A stretch of 10,882 nucleotides of DNA. Origin: an uncultured Bacillota bacterium. Lineage in GTDB: Bacteria > Bacillota > Sulfobacillia > UBA995 > UBA9673. Of this stretch, positions 1 to 7,090 are shown piece after piece. The notes beneath the pieces were generated by a model, which was not told where the DNA came from, did not search any database, and saw nothing but the letters and a program-made list of their open reading frames with translations. Within the stretch, counting starts at the first letter, position 1. Every line of letters begins with the position of its first letter. The position numbers and the translations under genes are program-made. The stretch lies in assembly GCA_937863905.1 (NCBI GenBank), contig CALMHV010000021.1:1-10882 (forward strand). The letters are read 5' to 3'.

Positions 1-1281
<1,281 letters not shown>

Positions 1282-1293
1282 GAGGTGGCCGTC

Positions 1294-1707
1294 ATGGACG
1301 AAAGACGCATCCGAGTGCTCGTGGCCAAGCCCGGTCTTGACGGGCACGACCGGGGGGCGAAGGTCGTGGCCCGGGCGCTCCGCGACGCCGGGATGGAGGT
1401 CATCTACACCGGCCTCCGCCAGACGCCCGAACTCATCGCCGAGGCGGCCCTGGACGAGGATGTGGACGTCGTCGGGCTCAGTTCCCTCTCCGGAGCGCAC
1501 CGGGCCCTGTTTCCGCGTGTGGTCGAGGAACTACGCAAGCGCGGCCTGGATGACGTGGTTGTCATCGGCGGGGGCATAATCCCGGCGGGCGACGTCCCGG
1601 CGCTTCTTGAGGCGGGCGTAGCGGCCATCTTCGGCCCCGGTTCGTCCACCTCCGCCATCGCTGAGTTCGTTCGGAAGGCCGTGCCGACTTCATCAGGAGG
1701 GCAGTGA
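1294..1707 (+). CDS. mcmA2: Methylmalonyl-CoA mutase, small (B12-binding) subunit
   Basis: A 137-aa cobalamin-binding subunit that joins the preceding catalytic subunit to form the split-type mutase. The B12 signature DxHxxG is present as DGHDRG, with D16, H18 and G21; the His replaces dimethylbenzimidazole as lower cobalt ligand in this family. The downstream SxL (GLSSLSG) and GGG ([11 protein letters not shown]) elements of the Rossmann-like B12 fold are also visible. Length fits a stand-alone B12 domain. I chose the ATG at 1294 because GGAGGT (1281-1286) lies 7 nt upstream; the in-frame GTG at 1285 is within that ribosome site. The gene begins 12 nt after the catalytic subunit stop, so the two are surely co-transcribed. 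Confidence 0.95.
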   Translation: MDERRIRVLVAKPGLDGHDRGAKVVARALRDAGMEVIYTGLRQTPELIAEAALDEDVDVVGLSSLSGAHRALFPRVVEELRKRGLDDVVVIGGGIIPAGDVPALLEAGVAAIFGPGSSTSAIAEFVRKAVPTSSGGQ

Positions 1708-1708
1708 G

Positions 1709-2107
1709 ATGATGGCTAAGGTAGACCACATCGGTATTGCTACCAGGAGCATCGACGCCGCTGGCAAGTTCTACGCCGAGGTCCTGGGCCTGGCCGTGGC
1801 CAAGCGGGAGATCGCCGCCGGCGGACTGAAGGTTGCCTTCATCCCCGTCGGGGAAACGAAGATAGAACTCCTTGAGCCGGGCAGTGAGAACGACAACATC
1901 GCGCGTTTCCTGGAGACCCGGGGCGAGGGCATCCATCACCTGGCCTTCGCCGTCGACAACGTGGAGGCCGCGCTGGCCCAGGCCAAGGCGGCCGGGTACA
2001 CCCTCATCGACGAGAAGCCGCGCCAGGGCGCGGGCGGGGCCCTGATCGCCTTCTTGCACCCGAAGAGCACGGGTGGGGTCCTGGTGGAGTTCTGCGAGCA
2101 TCACTGA
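1709..2107 (+). CDS. mce: Methylmalonyl-CoA epimerase
   Basis: A 132-aa vicinal-oxygen-chelate (glyoxalase/bleomycin-fold) protein that epimerises (R)- and (S)-methylmalonyl-CoA, linking the mutase to the (S)-specific carboxyltransferase encoded downstream. It has the usual paired beta-alpha-beta-beta-beta modules: one starts at KVDHIGIATRSI and the other at GIHHLAFAVDNV. Candidate metal ligands are H7, E53, H76 or H77, and E127, spaced as in VOC metalloenzymes. Length is typical for the family. AGGAGG at 1695-1700 serves the start; ATG 1709 and ATG 1712 are both usable, with spacings of 8 and 11 nt. The start lies 1 nt after the stop of the B12 subunit, indicating translational coupling. Confidence 0.94.
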   Translation: MMAKVDHIGIATRSIDAAGKFYAEVLGLAVAKREIAAGGLKVAFIPVGETKIELLEPGSENDNIARFLETRGEGIHHLAFAVDNVEAALAQAKAAGYTLIDEKPRQGAGGALIAFLHPKSTGGVLVEFCEHH

Positions 2108-2126
2108 GCGAGAGGGGCCGACCTTC

Positions 2127-3674
2127 ATGATAGGCGACAAGCTGGCCGCGCTGCGCCGCCGCCGGGAAGAGGTCCTGGCCGGAGGCGGGCCGGACCGCAC
2201 CGAGAAGCAGCACGCCAAGGGCAAGCTCACCGCCCGGGAACGACTCGACGTCCTTTTCGACCCGGGCACCTTCTCGGAGACCCAAACCTTTGTTTCCCAC
2301 CGCTGCCGCGACTTCGGAATGGACGCTGAGACGGCCCCGGGGGAGGGCGTGGTGACCGGGTACGGCCTGGTCGACGGGCGTCCCGTCTACGCCTTCGCCC
2401 AGGACTTCACGGTCATGGGCGGGGCCCTGGGCGAGATGCACGCCGCCAAGATCTGCCGGGTCATGGACCTCGCCCGAGCGGCCGGAGCGCCTTTCGTCGG
2501 GCTGAATGATTCCGGCGGGGCCCGCATCCAGGAGGGCGTGGACGCCCTGAACGGCTACGGCAACATCTTCTACCGGAACACCATCTCCTCCGGCGTGATT
2601 CCCCAGATCTCGGCCATCCTGGGTCCCTGCGCCGGCGGGGCGGTCTACTCGCCCGCCCTCACCGACTTCATCTTCATGGTCGAAGGCTCAAGCCAGATGT
2701 TCATCACCGGCCCCCAGGTCATCAAGTCGGTGACCGGGGAAGAGGTGTCGATGGAGGACCTCGGCGGGGCGGCCACGCACAACCGGACCAGTGGCGTGGC
2801 CCACTTCTACGCGGGAAGCGACCAGGAATGCCTGGCCATGATCAGGCGCCTTCTGTCCTACCTCCCCTCCAACAACGTGGACGACCCTCCGCCGGGGCCG
2901 TTTTCCGACGACCCCGGGCGCACCGACGAGGCTCTCCGCGAGGTCGTGCCGGCGGACACCAGCCAGGGCTACGACGTGCGCGACGTCATCCTGCCCATCC
3001 TCGACTCCGGGGACTTCTTCGAGAGCCAGGCCTGGTGGGCGGAGAACATGGTCACCGGCTTCGGTCGTCTCGGCGGCCGCAGCGTGGGCATCATCGCCAA
3101 CCAGGTCAAACATCTGGCCGGCTCTATCGACATCAACGCCTCCGACAAGGCTTCCCGGTTCATCCGGTTCTGCGACGCCTTCAACCTCCCGCTCCTGACC
3201 CTGGTCGACACGCCGGGCTACCTTCCCGGGGCGGCCCAGGAGTACGGGGGCATCATCCGGCACGGCGCCAAGCTTCTCTACGCCTACTCCGAGGCCACCG
3301 TCCCGAAGATCCAGCTCATCCTGAGGAAGGCCTACGGAGGTTCGTACCTGGCGATGTGCGCCCGGGCGCTCGGGGCCGACATCGCCCTCGCCTGGCCCAC
3401 CGCCGAGATTGCCGTGATGGGAGCCGCCGGAGCGGTCGAGGTCATCTTTCGCGAGGATATCAAGGCGGCCGCCGATCCCAAAGCGGCGCGGGCCGCCCGC
3501 ATCGCCGAGTATCAGGAGCGATTCTCCAACCCGTACGCCGCCGCGGCCAGGGGGTTCGTCGACGCCGTGATCGACCCGGCCGAGACGCGCCCCGAACTCA
3601 TCAAGGCCTTCGCGGCCCTGGCCACCAAGCGGGAGAGTCGCCCGGCCAAAAAGCACGGGAACTTCCCGGTCTGA
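2127..3674 (+). CDS. mmdA: Methylmalonyl-CoA decarboxylase/propionyl-CoA carboxylase carboxyltransferase subunit
   Basis: A 515-aa biotin-dependent acyl-CoA carboxyltransferase (crotonase-fold pair) that moves a carboxyl group between (S)-methylmalonyl-CoA and carrier-bound biotin. The N-terminal acyl-CoA domain contains NDSGGARIQEG (127-137) and the oxyanion-type CAGGAVYSP (168-176). The C-terminal biotin domain contains DTPGYLPG (361-368) and KAYGGSYLAM (401-410). The end, KKHGNFPV, is typical of MmdA/PccB proteins. Frame is open upstream, but ATG 2127 with GAGAGGGG just upstream gives the family N-terminus (KLAALRRRR); longer versions would overlap the epimerase. The neighbouring mutase, epimerase and separate biotin carrier favour MmdA or a transcarboxylase 12S-like role over an ordinary carboxylase. 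The sequence does not show the in vivo direction of the reaction. Confidence 0.93.
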   Translation: MIGDKLAALRRRREEVLAGGGPDRTEKQHAKGKLTARERLDVLFDPGTFSETQTFVSHRCRDFGMDAETAPGEGVVTGYGLVDGRPVYAFAQDFTVMGGALGEMHAAKICRVMDLARAAGAPFVGLNDSGGARIQEGVDALNGYGNIFYRNTISSGVIPQISAILGPCAGGAVYSPALTDFIFMVEGSSQMFITGPQVIKSVTGEEVSMEDLGGAATHNRTSGVAHFYAGSDQECLAMIRRLLSYLPSNNVDDPPPGPFSDDPGRTDEALREVVPADTSQGYDVRDVILPILDSGDFFESQAWWAENMVTGFGRLGGRSVGIIANQVKHLAGSIDINASDKASRFIRFCDAFNLPLLTLVDTPGYLPGAAQEYGGIIRHGAKLLYAYSEATVPKIQLILRKAYGGSYLAMCARALGADIALAWPTAEIAVMGAAGAVEVIFREDIKAAADPKAARAARIAEYQERFSNPYAAAARGFVDAVIDPAETRPELIKAFAALATKRESRPAKKHGNFPV

Positions 3675-3681
3675 AAGGAGT
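3674..3681 (+). promoter_or_regulatory. Ribosome binding site fixing the TTG start at 3689
   Basis: AAAGGAGT matches the anti-Shine-Dalgarno sequence well and ends 7 nt before TTG 3689. It shares its first base with the mmdA stop codon. It is the main reason for calling the small gene and its non-ATG start. Confidence 0.75.
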
Positions 3682-3688
3682 CCGACCC

Positions 3689-3943
3689 TTGCCCAAGAGA
3701 GCCCGTGGTCGCCGGGAGGTCGCCGGCGGCGCCGACCGCCAGACGCGGCTTGCCGCGGCTGTCGCGGCCGCCGTCACGGCCTACCTCGAGGCCGAGGCGG
3801 CCGTCGTCCGCGGCCCGCTGCCGGCCGGGCCCGTCCGTCCCGCCGGCTCGGCCGGCTCGGCTGGCTGGGTCATGGCCGGCCGGAGGCAGGCTCTGCTCGA
3901 AGGGCAGCTCATCAACCCCAGGAAGGGGCCCCACCCACGATGA
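3689..3943 (+). CDS. Small protein of methylmalonyl-CoA decarboxylase cluster (epsilon/delta-like, putative)
   Basis: An 84-aa protein from a TTG start, between the carboxyltransferase and biotin-carrier genes. AAAGGAGT (3674-3681) lies 7 nt before the TTG and itself overlaps the mmdA stop; the stop TGA overlaps the next ATG as ATGA. This placement makes it a real, coupled gene. It begins basic (PKRARGRR), then has an Ala-rich predicted helix (AAAVAAAVTAYLEAEAAVV), a Pro/Gly/Ser linker with two AGS repeats, and a C-terminal WVMAGRRQALLEG block. I recall small proteins with a similar Ala-rich helix followed by a W..AGR block at this position in other Bacillota mmd clusters, but cannot confirm homology here. 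Probable role is a structural subunit or assembly factor of the carboxyltransferase complex. It has no strongly hydrophobic membrane segment, unlike OadG/MmdD, so it is not an obvious membrane anchor. Confidence 0.72.
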   Translation: MPKRARGRREVAGGADRQTRLAAAVAAAVTAYLEAEAAVVRGPLPAGPVRPAGSAGSAGWVMAGRRQALLEGQLINPRKGPHPR

Positions 3944-4383
3944 CAACCCGCAAGTTCCGCGTGACCGTCGACGGCGAGACGCTCGAGGTCGAAGTGGAGG
4001 AACTCGCTTCTCCCGACCGGCCCCTGGCTGGCCAGCCGACTCTTGGGCAGGCCGGGGGGGCTGTCTCCGCCGCGTGGGGACCTCCACCGCCCCCCGGACC
4101 GCTTCAGCCCTCGGGCGGCTCGCCCAGACCCGGCCAACCCGCACCCGCTGGTCGACCGGCCGCGGGGAACGGAGAGAAGGTTACGTCTCCCCTTCCGGGG
4201 ACGGTCGTGTCCATCGCCGTCGCCCCGGGGCAGACGGTGAAGACGGGGAGCGTCCTTCTCGTCATCGAGGCCATGAAGATGCAGAACGAGATCGCCTCGC
4301 CGCGGGACGGTAAGGTGCTCGAGGTGGCCGTGAGCCAAGGGGCCACGGTCGGCGCCGGGGATCTCCTCCTGACCTTGGAGTAG
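3940..4383 (+). CDS. mmdC: Biotin carboxyl carrier protein of methylmalonyl-CoA decarboxylase
   Basis: A 147-aa biotinyl carrier (gamma-like subunit) that shuttles the carboxyl group to and from the carboxyltransferase. The N-terminal piece (FRVTVDGETLEVEVEEL) is the short beta domain seen in Oad/Mmd-type carriers. A flexible Pro/Gly/Ala linker runs from about 46 to 76. The biotinyl domain from about 80 to 147 contains the EAMKMQNE motif, with K113 the lysine to be biotinylated. It starts at an ATG that overlaps the preceding stop (ATGA, 3940-3943). It closes the visible metabolic operon. No biotin carboxylase or membrane beta subunit follows; the next gene, 91 nt on, is unrelated. Confidence 0.94.
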   Translation: MTTRKFRVTVDGETLEVEVEELASPDRPLAGQPTLGQAGGAVSAAWGPPPPPGPLQPSGGSPRPGQPAPAGRPAAGNGEKVTSPLPGTVVSIAVAPGQTVKTGSVLLVIEAMKMQNEIASPRDGKVLEVAVSQGATVGAGDLLLTLE

Positions 4384-4403
4384 GCCGCGTTTCCTCGCTT
4401 TCC

Positions 4404-4417
4404 GCCCGCCGGCGGGC
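4404..4417 (+). terminator. GC palindrome after mmdC, possible terminator
   Basis: GCCCGCCGGCGGGC is a perfect 14-nt palindrome about 20 nt after the mmdC stop, in the 91-nt gap before the GH18-like gene. It could form a 5-bp stem with a 4-nt loop. There is no following T-tract, so a terminator role is only suggested by position. Confidence 0.25.
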
Positions 4418-4474
4418 ATACTAGGCCGACAGCCGACAAGGCCTGGCTGACGGCGGGACCCGAGAGGCGAGGGC

Positions 4475-5671
4475 ATGCGGCGAAGGGGATGGCCAGCGCT
4501 CCCACCCTGGGGGCAGGTCCGGACATGGCTCTTGGATCGGGGGCTCGACCTCGGGCAGGTGGGGCGGCGACTGGGACGCGAGGTCTTCGGTAACCCCTCG
4601 CGGGGCCGGGCCGTCTACGTCCTGGTCATCCTGGCCTGGGTCTCCCTCGTCGCGTGGGGCCGCCTTATCGCGCCCCTGGCCATCACGCCCTACTTCCGAC
4701 CGCAGGCGCGCTTCCAGGTCATCGCCTTCTTCGAGAACGGGGCCGGGAGCAAGTTCGTCGATTCCCTGCCGACCCTCAAGGTCTACTCCGGGCTGTTCGA
4801 CACGGTCTCGCCCTTCTGGCACTCCGTCGGCGCGGATGGCCGCGTTGCCGGTGACGGCTACCGCGGCGAGGTTGTCAGCCTGGCCCGCGCGCGGGGACTC
4901 TCCGTCGTACCCCTGGTCAGCAACGTCAAGTCCGGAGCGGGCAACAGCTTCGAGGCCATCCGCACCCCCGAGGCCCGGGCCAAGACCGTCGGCAATCTCG
5001 TGGACCTGGTGGCGGAGAAGGCCTACGACGGCCTGAACCTCGGGTTCGAACTCTTGCCGGCGGACGCGAGGGAGAGCTACAGCACCTTCCTGCGGGAACT
5101 GGCGGTCGCCCTGCACGGGCGGGGGAAGACGCTGGCCGTGTCGGTCTTCGGGGACGTTGATGTGTCCCCTCTGGTGAGCGGGTTCCTCGACTACCGGGCC
5201 ATCGGGGAGGCGGCCGACCTTGTGGTCCTCCTCGGGTACGACCGCTCGTGGCCGGCCACGAGTCCGGGCCCCCTCGCTCCCCTCGCCTGGGTGGAGGCCA
5301 ATATCGACAGCCTCCTCGGGTACCTGCCCGCGGGCAAACTCATCCTGGGCATCGGCACCCACGCCTACGACTGGCCCATCGACCCGGAGGCCGGCCGCAC
5401 CGACTACCTGTCCACGAGCGCGGCCTTGGTCCGGGCATCGGACGCGGGCGTCACGGTGCAGTACGATCCGGCGAGCCGGCAGTCTTTCTACACTTACACC
5501 TCGCAGGCCGGCGCGGACCGCGAAGTGTGGCTCCAAGACGGGTCTCACGTCGCGGACAAGGTGCAGTTGGCCAAGAGCCGGGGGCTGCGGGGCGTGGCTA
5601 TCTGGCGCCTGGGCTTCGGCGAGACGGGCGCCTTGGAGAAACTGGGGGGCGTCGTCGGGCGGCGTCCGTGA
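4475..5671 (+). CDS. Membrane-anchored GH18-fold protein (YaaH/spore-cortex-lytic-like), altered catalytic motif
   Basis: A 398-aa protein with a glycoside hydrolase family 18-type barrel, in the family of chitinases and spore-associated YaaH-type glucosaminidases. Residues 1-45 are basic and likely cytoplasmic. A single membrane segment lies at about 47-69 (VYVLVILAWVSLVAWGRLIA), so the barrel should lie outside the membrane, as expected for peptidoglycan or spore-cortex work. Barrel landmarks are VIAFFENG (82-89), SVVPLVSN (143-150), YDGLNLGFE (184-192), LGYDRSW (253-259), GIGTHAYDW (292-300) and GVAIWRLGFGE (373-383). In active GH18 enzymes the fourth strand reads DGxxxDxE. Here E192 (the acid) and D185 remain, but the Asp two residues before the Glu is G190, which should weaken or abolish hydrolysis. 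The ATG has only a weak ribosome site. The gene converges on the DUF3467 gene with 8 nt between stops. Substrate is not deducible. Confidence 0.82.
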   Translation: MRRRGWPALPPWGQVRTWLLDRGLDLGQVGRRLGREVFGNPSRGRAVYVLVILAWVSLVAWGRLIAPLAITPYFRPQARFQVIAFFENGAGSKFVDSLPTLKVYSGLFDTVSPFWHSVGADGRVAGDGYRGEVVSLARARGLSVVPLVSNVKSGAGNSFEAIRTPEARAKTVGNLVDLVAEKAYDGLNLGFELLPADARESYSTFLRELAVALHGRGKTLAVSVFGDVDVSPLVSGFLDYRAIGEAADLVVLLGYDRSWPATSPGPLAPLAWVEANIDSLLGYLPAGKLILGIGTHAYDWPIDPEAGRTDYLSTSAALVRASDAGVTVQYDPASRQSFYTYTSQAGADREVWLQDGSHVADKVQLAKSRGLRGVAIWRLGFGETGALEKLGGVVGRRP

Positions 5672-5679
5672 GGCGTGAC

Positions 5680-5961
5680 CTAGGAGATCTGCCCCTGGGC
5701 GCCCCCGGAGGGGGCGTGCATCAGCTGGCCCGTGAGCTTGATTTCCCCGTGCTTGGCCTCCCATTGCTGCACCGACACCGACAGCAGTTGGGCCAAGACC
5801 TTGGCCATCTGCGGGCTCATGACGAGCAGGCCGGTGGTCTTGGTTTCGTCTCTGGGCGGTCCCTTCACTCCCACCTCCAGGACGACGTCGAACGGCGTGG
5901 CGTAGATGTTGGCGTGGTTGATGTACTGCCTGGGAGTCTCGGGCTTCTCGGCGGTCTCCAC
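5680..5961 (-). CDS. DUF3467-family small protein
   Basis: A 93-aa protein that I recognise as resembling DUF3467 proteins by its N-terminal INHANIYATPFDVVLEVG and central LLVMSPQMAKVLAQLL followed by a W/E-rich helix (VQQWEAKHGEIKL). Function of the family is unknown to me. There is no signal peptide or membrane segment; it should be a small soluble cytoplasmic protein with a beta-strand half followed by a long helix. The frame stays open far upstream on this strand, but the GTG at 5961 has GGAGGT exactly 6 nt before it, and the family-like sequence begins just after. The gene is divergent from the ASCH-domain gene across a 150-nt gap, and its stop is 8 nt from the converging GH18-like gene. 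Confidence 0.82.
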   Translation of the reverse strand: METAEKPETPRQYINHANIYATPFDVVLEVGVKGPPRDETKTTGLLVMSPQMAKVLAQLLSVSVQQWEAKHGEIKLTGQLMHAPSGGAQGQIS

Positions 5962-6111
5962 CGGGGCACCTCCGTTGGTCGGGCTGCGGGCGTCGGAAGA
6001 GTTCTGGAGGGAGGCTCCTTTGACCTTCCACCCGTTGGGCCTGCCGTCGCGTGGAGGTATGGGCCGGGCGTCGCCGAAGAGCACGTGAAACCTTCGGAGG
6101 GGGTGCCTAGC
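5962..6111. promoter_or_regulatory. Divergent intergenic region between DUF3467 and ASCH genes
   Basis: This 150-nt gap must hold the start signals for both divergent genes if they are not read from farther upstream. I see both ribosome sites and an isolated TTGACC at 6020-6025, but no -10-like box at proper spacing from it. No operator-like palindrome longer than a few bases is obvious. Confidence 0.3.
5968..5973 (-). promoter_or_regulatory. Ribosome binding site fixing the GTG start at 5961
   Basis: On the minus strand GGAGGT precedes the GTG start by 6 nt. It selects a 93-aa product over the much longer open frame that runs upstream. Confidence 0.75.
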
Positions 6112-6459
6112 TTGAAGGCCCTCAACTTCTACTCCTCTGTCTACCACGGCAGCATCCTGGCGCGGAAGAAGACCTGCACCATCCGCCTGGGCGACAAGAC
6201 CGACAAGTACCGGGAGGGCGACATCGTCCTGGTCACCTTCGGGAACCGCTTCGAACCCAGGCGCGAACTCTTCCAGGCCGTCCTCGACCAGGTCGAGGTG
6301 AAACCGGTCTCCGCCCTGTCCATCCGGGACATCGGCGGCGAGAACCCGGACATGCGGCGGACGGAGGATGTCTGCGCTTTCCTCAGCAAGATCTACGGGC
6401 GGGACATCACACCGGACGAGGTCGTCACCGTCATCTACTTCTCGGAGATCAGCGACTGA
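6112..6459 (+). CDS. ASCH/PUA-like domain protein
   Basis: A 115-aa single-domain protein resembling the ASCH (PUA-like beta-barrel) superfamily, whose members are thought to bind RNA or nucleotides. Seen directly: KALNFYSSVYHGSILARKKT at the start, with the typical small-residue/Lys-Lys-Thr...Thr-Ile-Arg pattern (K19, K20, T23, R25), then a YREGDIVLVTFG strand (33-44), VLDQVEVKPVSAL (57-69) and a C-terminal helix and strand ending VVTVIYFSEI. The start is uncertain: TTG 6112 gives the expected MKALNFY beginning and lies 11 nt after GGAGG (6096-6100), or 7 nt after the extended GGAGGGGGT. GTG 6103 is only 2 nt from GGAGG. Its target is unknown. The next gene starts 16 nt after its stop, so the folate enzyme may be co-transcribed with it. 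Confidence 0.78.
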   Translation: MKALNFYSSVYHGSILARKKTCTIRLGDKTDKYREGDIVLVTFGNRFEPRRELFQAVLDQVEVKPVSALSIRDIGGENPDMRRTEDVCAFLSKIYGRDITPDEVVTVIYFSEISD

Positions 6460-6475
6460 CCGGGGGGACCGCCGA

Positions 6476-7090
6476 GTGCACCGGCCGGACGGGGAAGCGA
6501 AAGCGGGACTCCGGCGCCACTTCCTGGAACGGAGACTCGGTATCGGCGCCCGGGTCGTGGAACTGGGGGAGAGGGCCCAATCCTCTCTGATCGGGCACCC
6601 CGCGTTCGGCGGCGCCCGGGCGGTCATGGTCTACATCCCCTTCCGGGGCGAGGTTCCCACCGAACGCATCATCGCGGCCTGCCTGTCGCAGGGCAAGACG
6701 GTGACGGCGCCCGTGACCCTGAGGACGGAGAGGCGGCTGTTGCCGCTGCGAGTAAGCGGGAACCCCGGGGAACTCCGGCCCGGGGAGTACGGCATCTCCG
6801 AACCGGACCCCGATCGGTGCGAGCCCTTCCCACCCGAACTCCTCGACCTTGTCGTCATCCCCGGAGTGGCCTTCGACGAACATGGTGGCCGTCTCGGCTA
6901 CGGGGGAGGCTACTACGACCGCTTCCTGGAGGCGGAGGCTCCGGCGGCGCTCCGCGCGGCCCTGGCTTTCGAGACGCAACTCTCGTCGGTTCCCCTTCCC
7001 CTGGGCGACCACGACACCCTGATGGATCTTATCTTCACCGAAGCGCGCGTCATCCAGGGCGGGCGAGCCCGCCCGGAATCGAGGCGATGA
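6476..7090 (+). CDS. 5-formyltetrahydrofolate cyclo-ligase
   Basis: A 204-aa ATP-dependent enzyme that converts 5-formyl-THF to 5,10-methenyl-THF, returning the storage or inhibitory folate to the one-carbon pool in the cytoplasm. The family signature is clear: GGRLGYGGGYYDRFL at 137-151 (Gly-rich loop with Tyr-Tyr-Asp-Arg). It also has the N-terminal EAKAGLRRHFLERR helix (K9, R13) that contributes to ATP binding, the YIPFRGEVPT substrate strand (53-62) and the C-terminal HDTLMDLIFTE (179-189). Length is normal for the family. I chose GTG 6476 because a GGGGGGA run at 6462-6468 precedes it with good spacing; upstream codons in frame overlap the ASCH gene. The last bases overlap the next start as ATGA. 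Confidence 0.93.
   Translation: MHRPDGEAKAGLRRHFLERRLGIGARVVELGERAQSSLIGHPAFGGARAVMVYIPFRGEVPTERIIAACLSQGKTVTAPVTLRTERRLLPLRVSGNPGELRPGEYGISEPDPDRCEPFPPELLDLVVIPGVAFDEHGGRLGYGGGYYDRFLEAEAPAALRAALAFETQLSSVPLPLGDHDTLMDLIFTEARVIQGGRARPESRR

Noticed and set aside
2688..3656. A 322-codon open frame on the minus strand inside mmdA
   Set aside because: Shadow of the well-supported carboxyltransferase; composition is Gly/Asp/Val/Arg-rich with no recognisable motif.
3842..3868. Short 9-nt tandem repeats (GCCGGCTCG twice, then GCTGGCTGG)
   Set aside because: They simply encode the AGS linker of the small mmd-cluster protein; too short to be a mobile or regulatory repeat.
4421..6031. A 536-codon open frame on the minus strand across the GH18-like gene
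   Set aside because: It is antisense to a recognisable GH18-fold gene, has no family-like sequence, and long antisense frames are expected in such GC-rich coding DNA.
5248..6111. Upstream extension of the ASCH-domain frame back through the DUF3467 gene and the GH18 end
   Set aside because: The frame is open only by GC bias; the ribosome site near 6100 and the family N-terminus at 6112 mark the real start.
5962..6627. N-terminal extension of the DUF3467 frame
   Set aside because: It would be antisense to the ASCH and cyclo-ligase genes, and GGAGGT sits exactly before GTG 5961.
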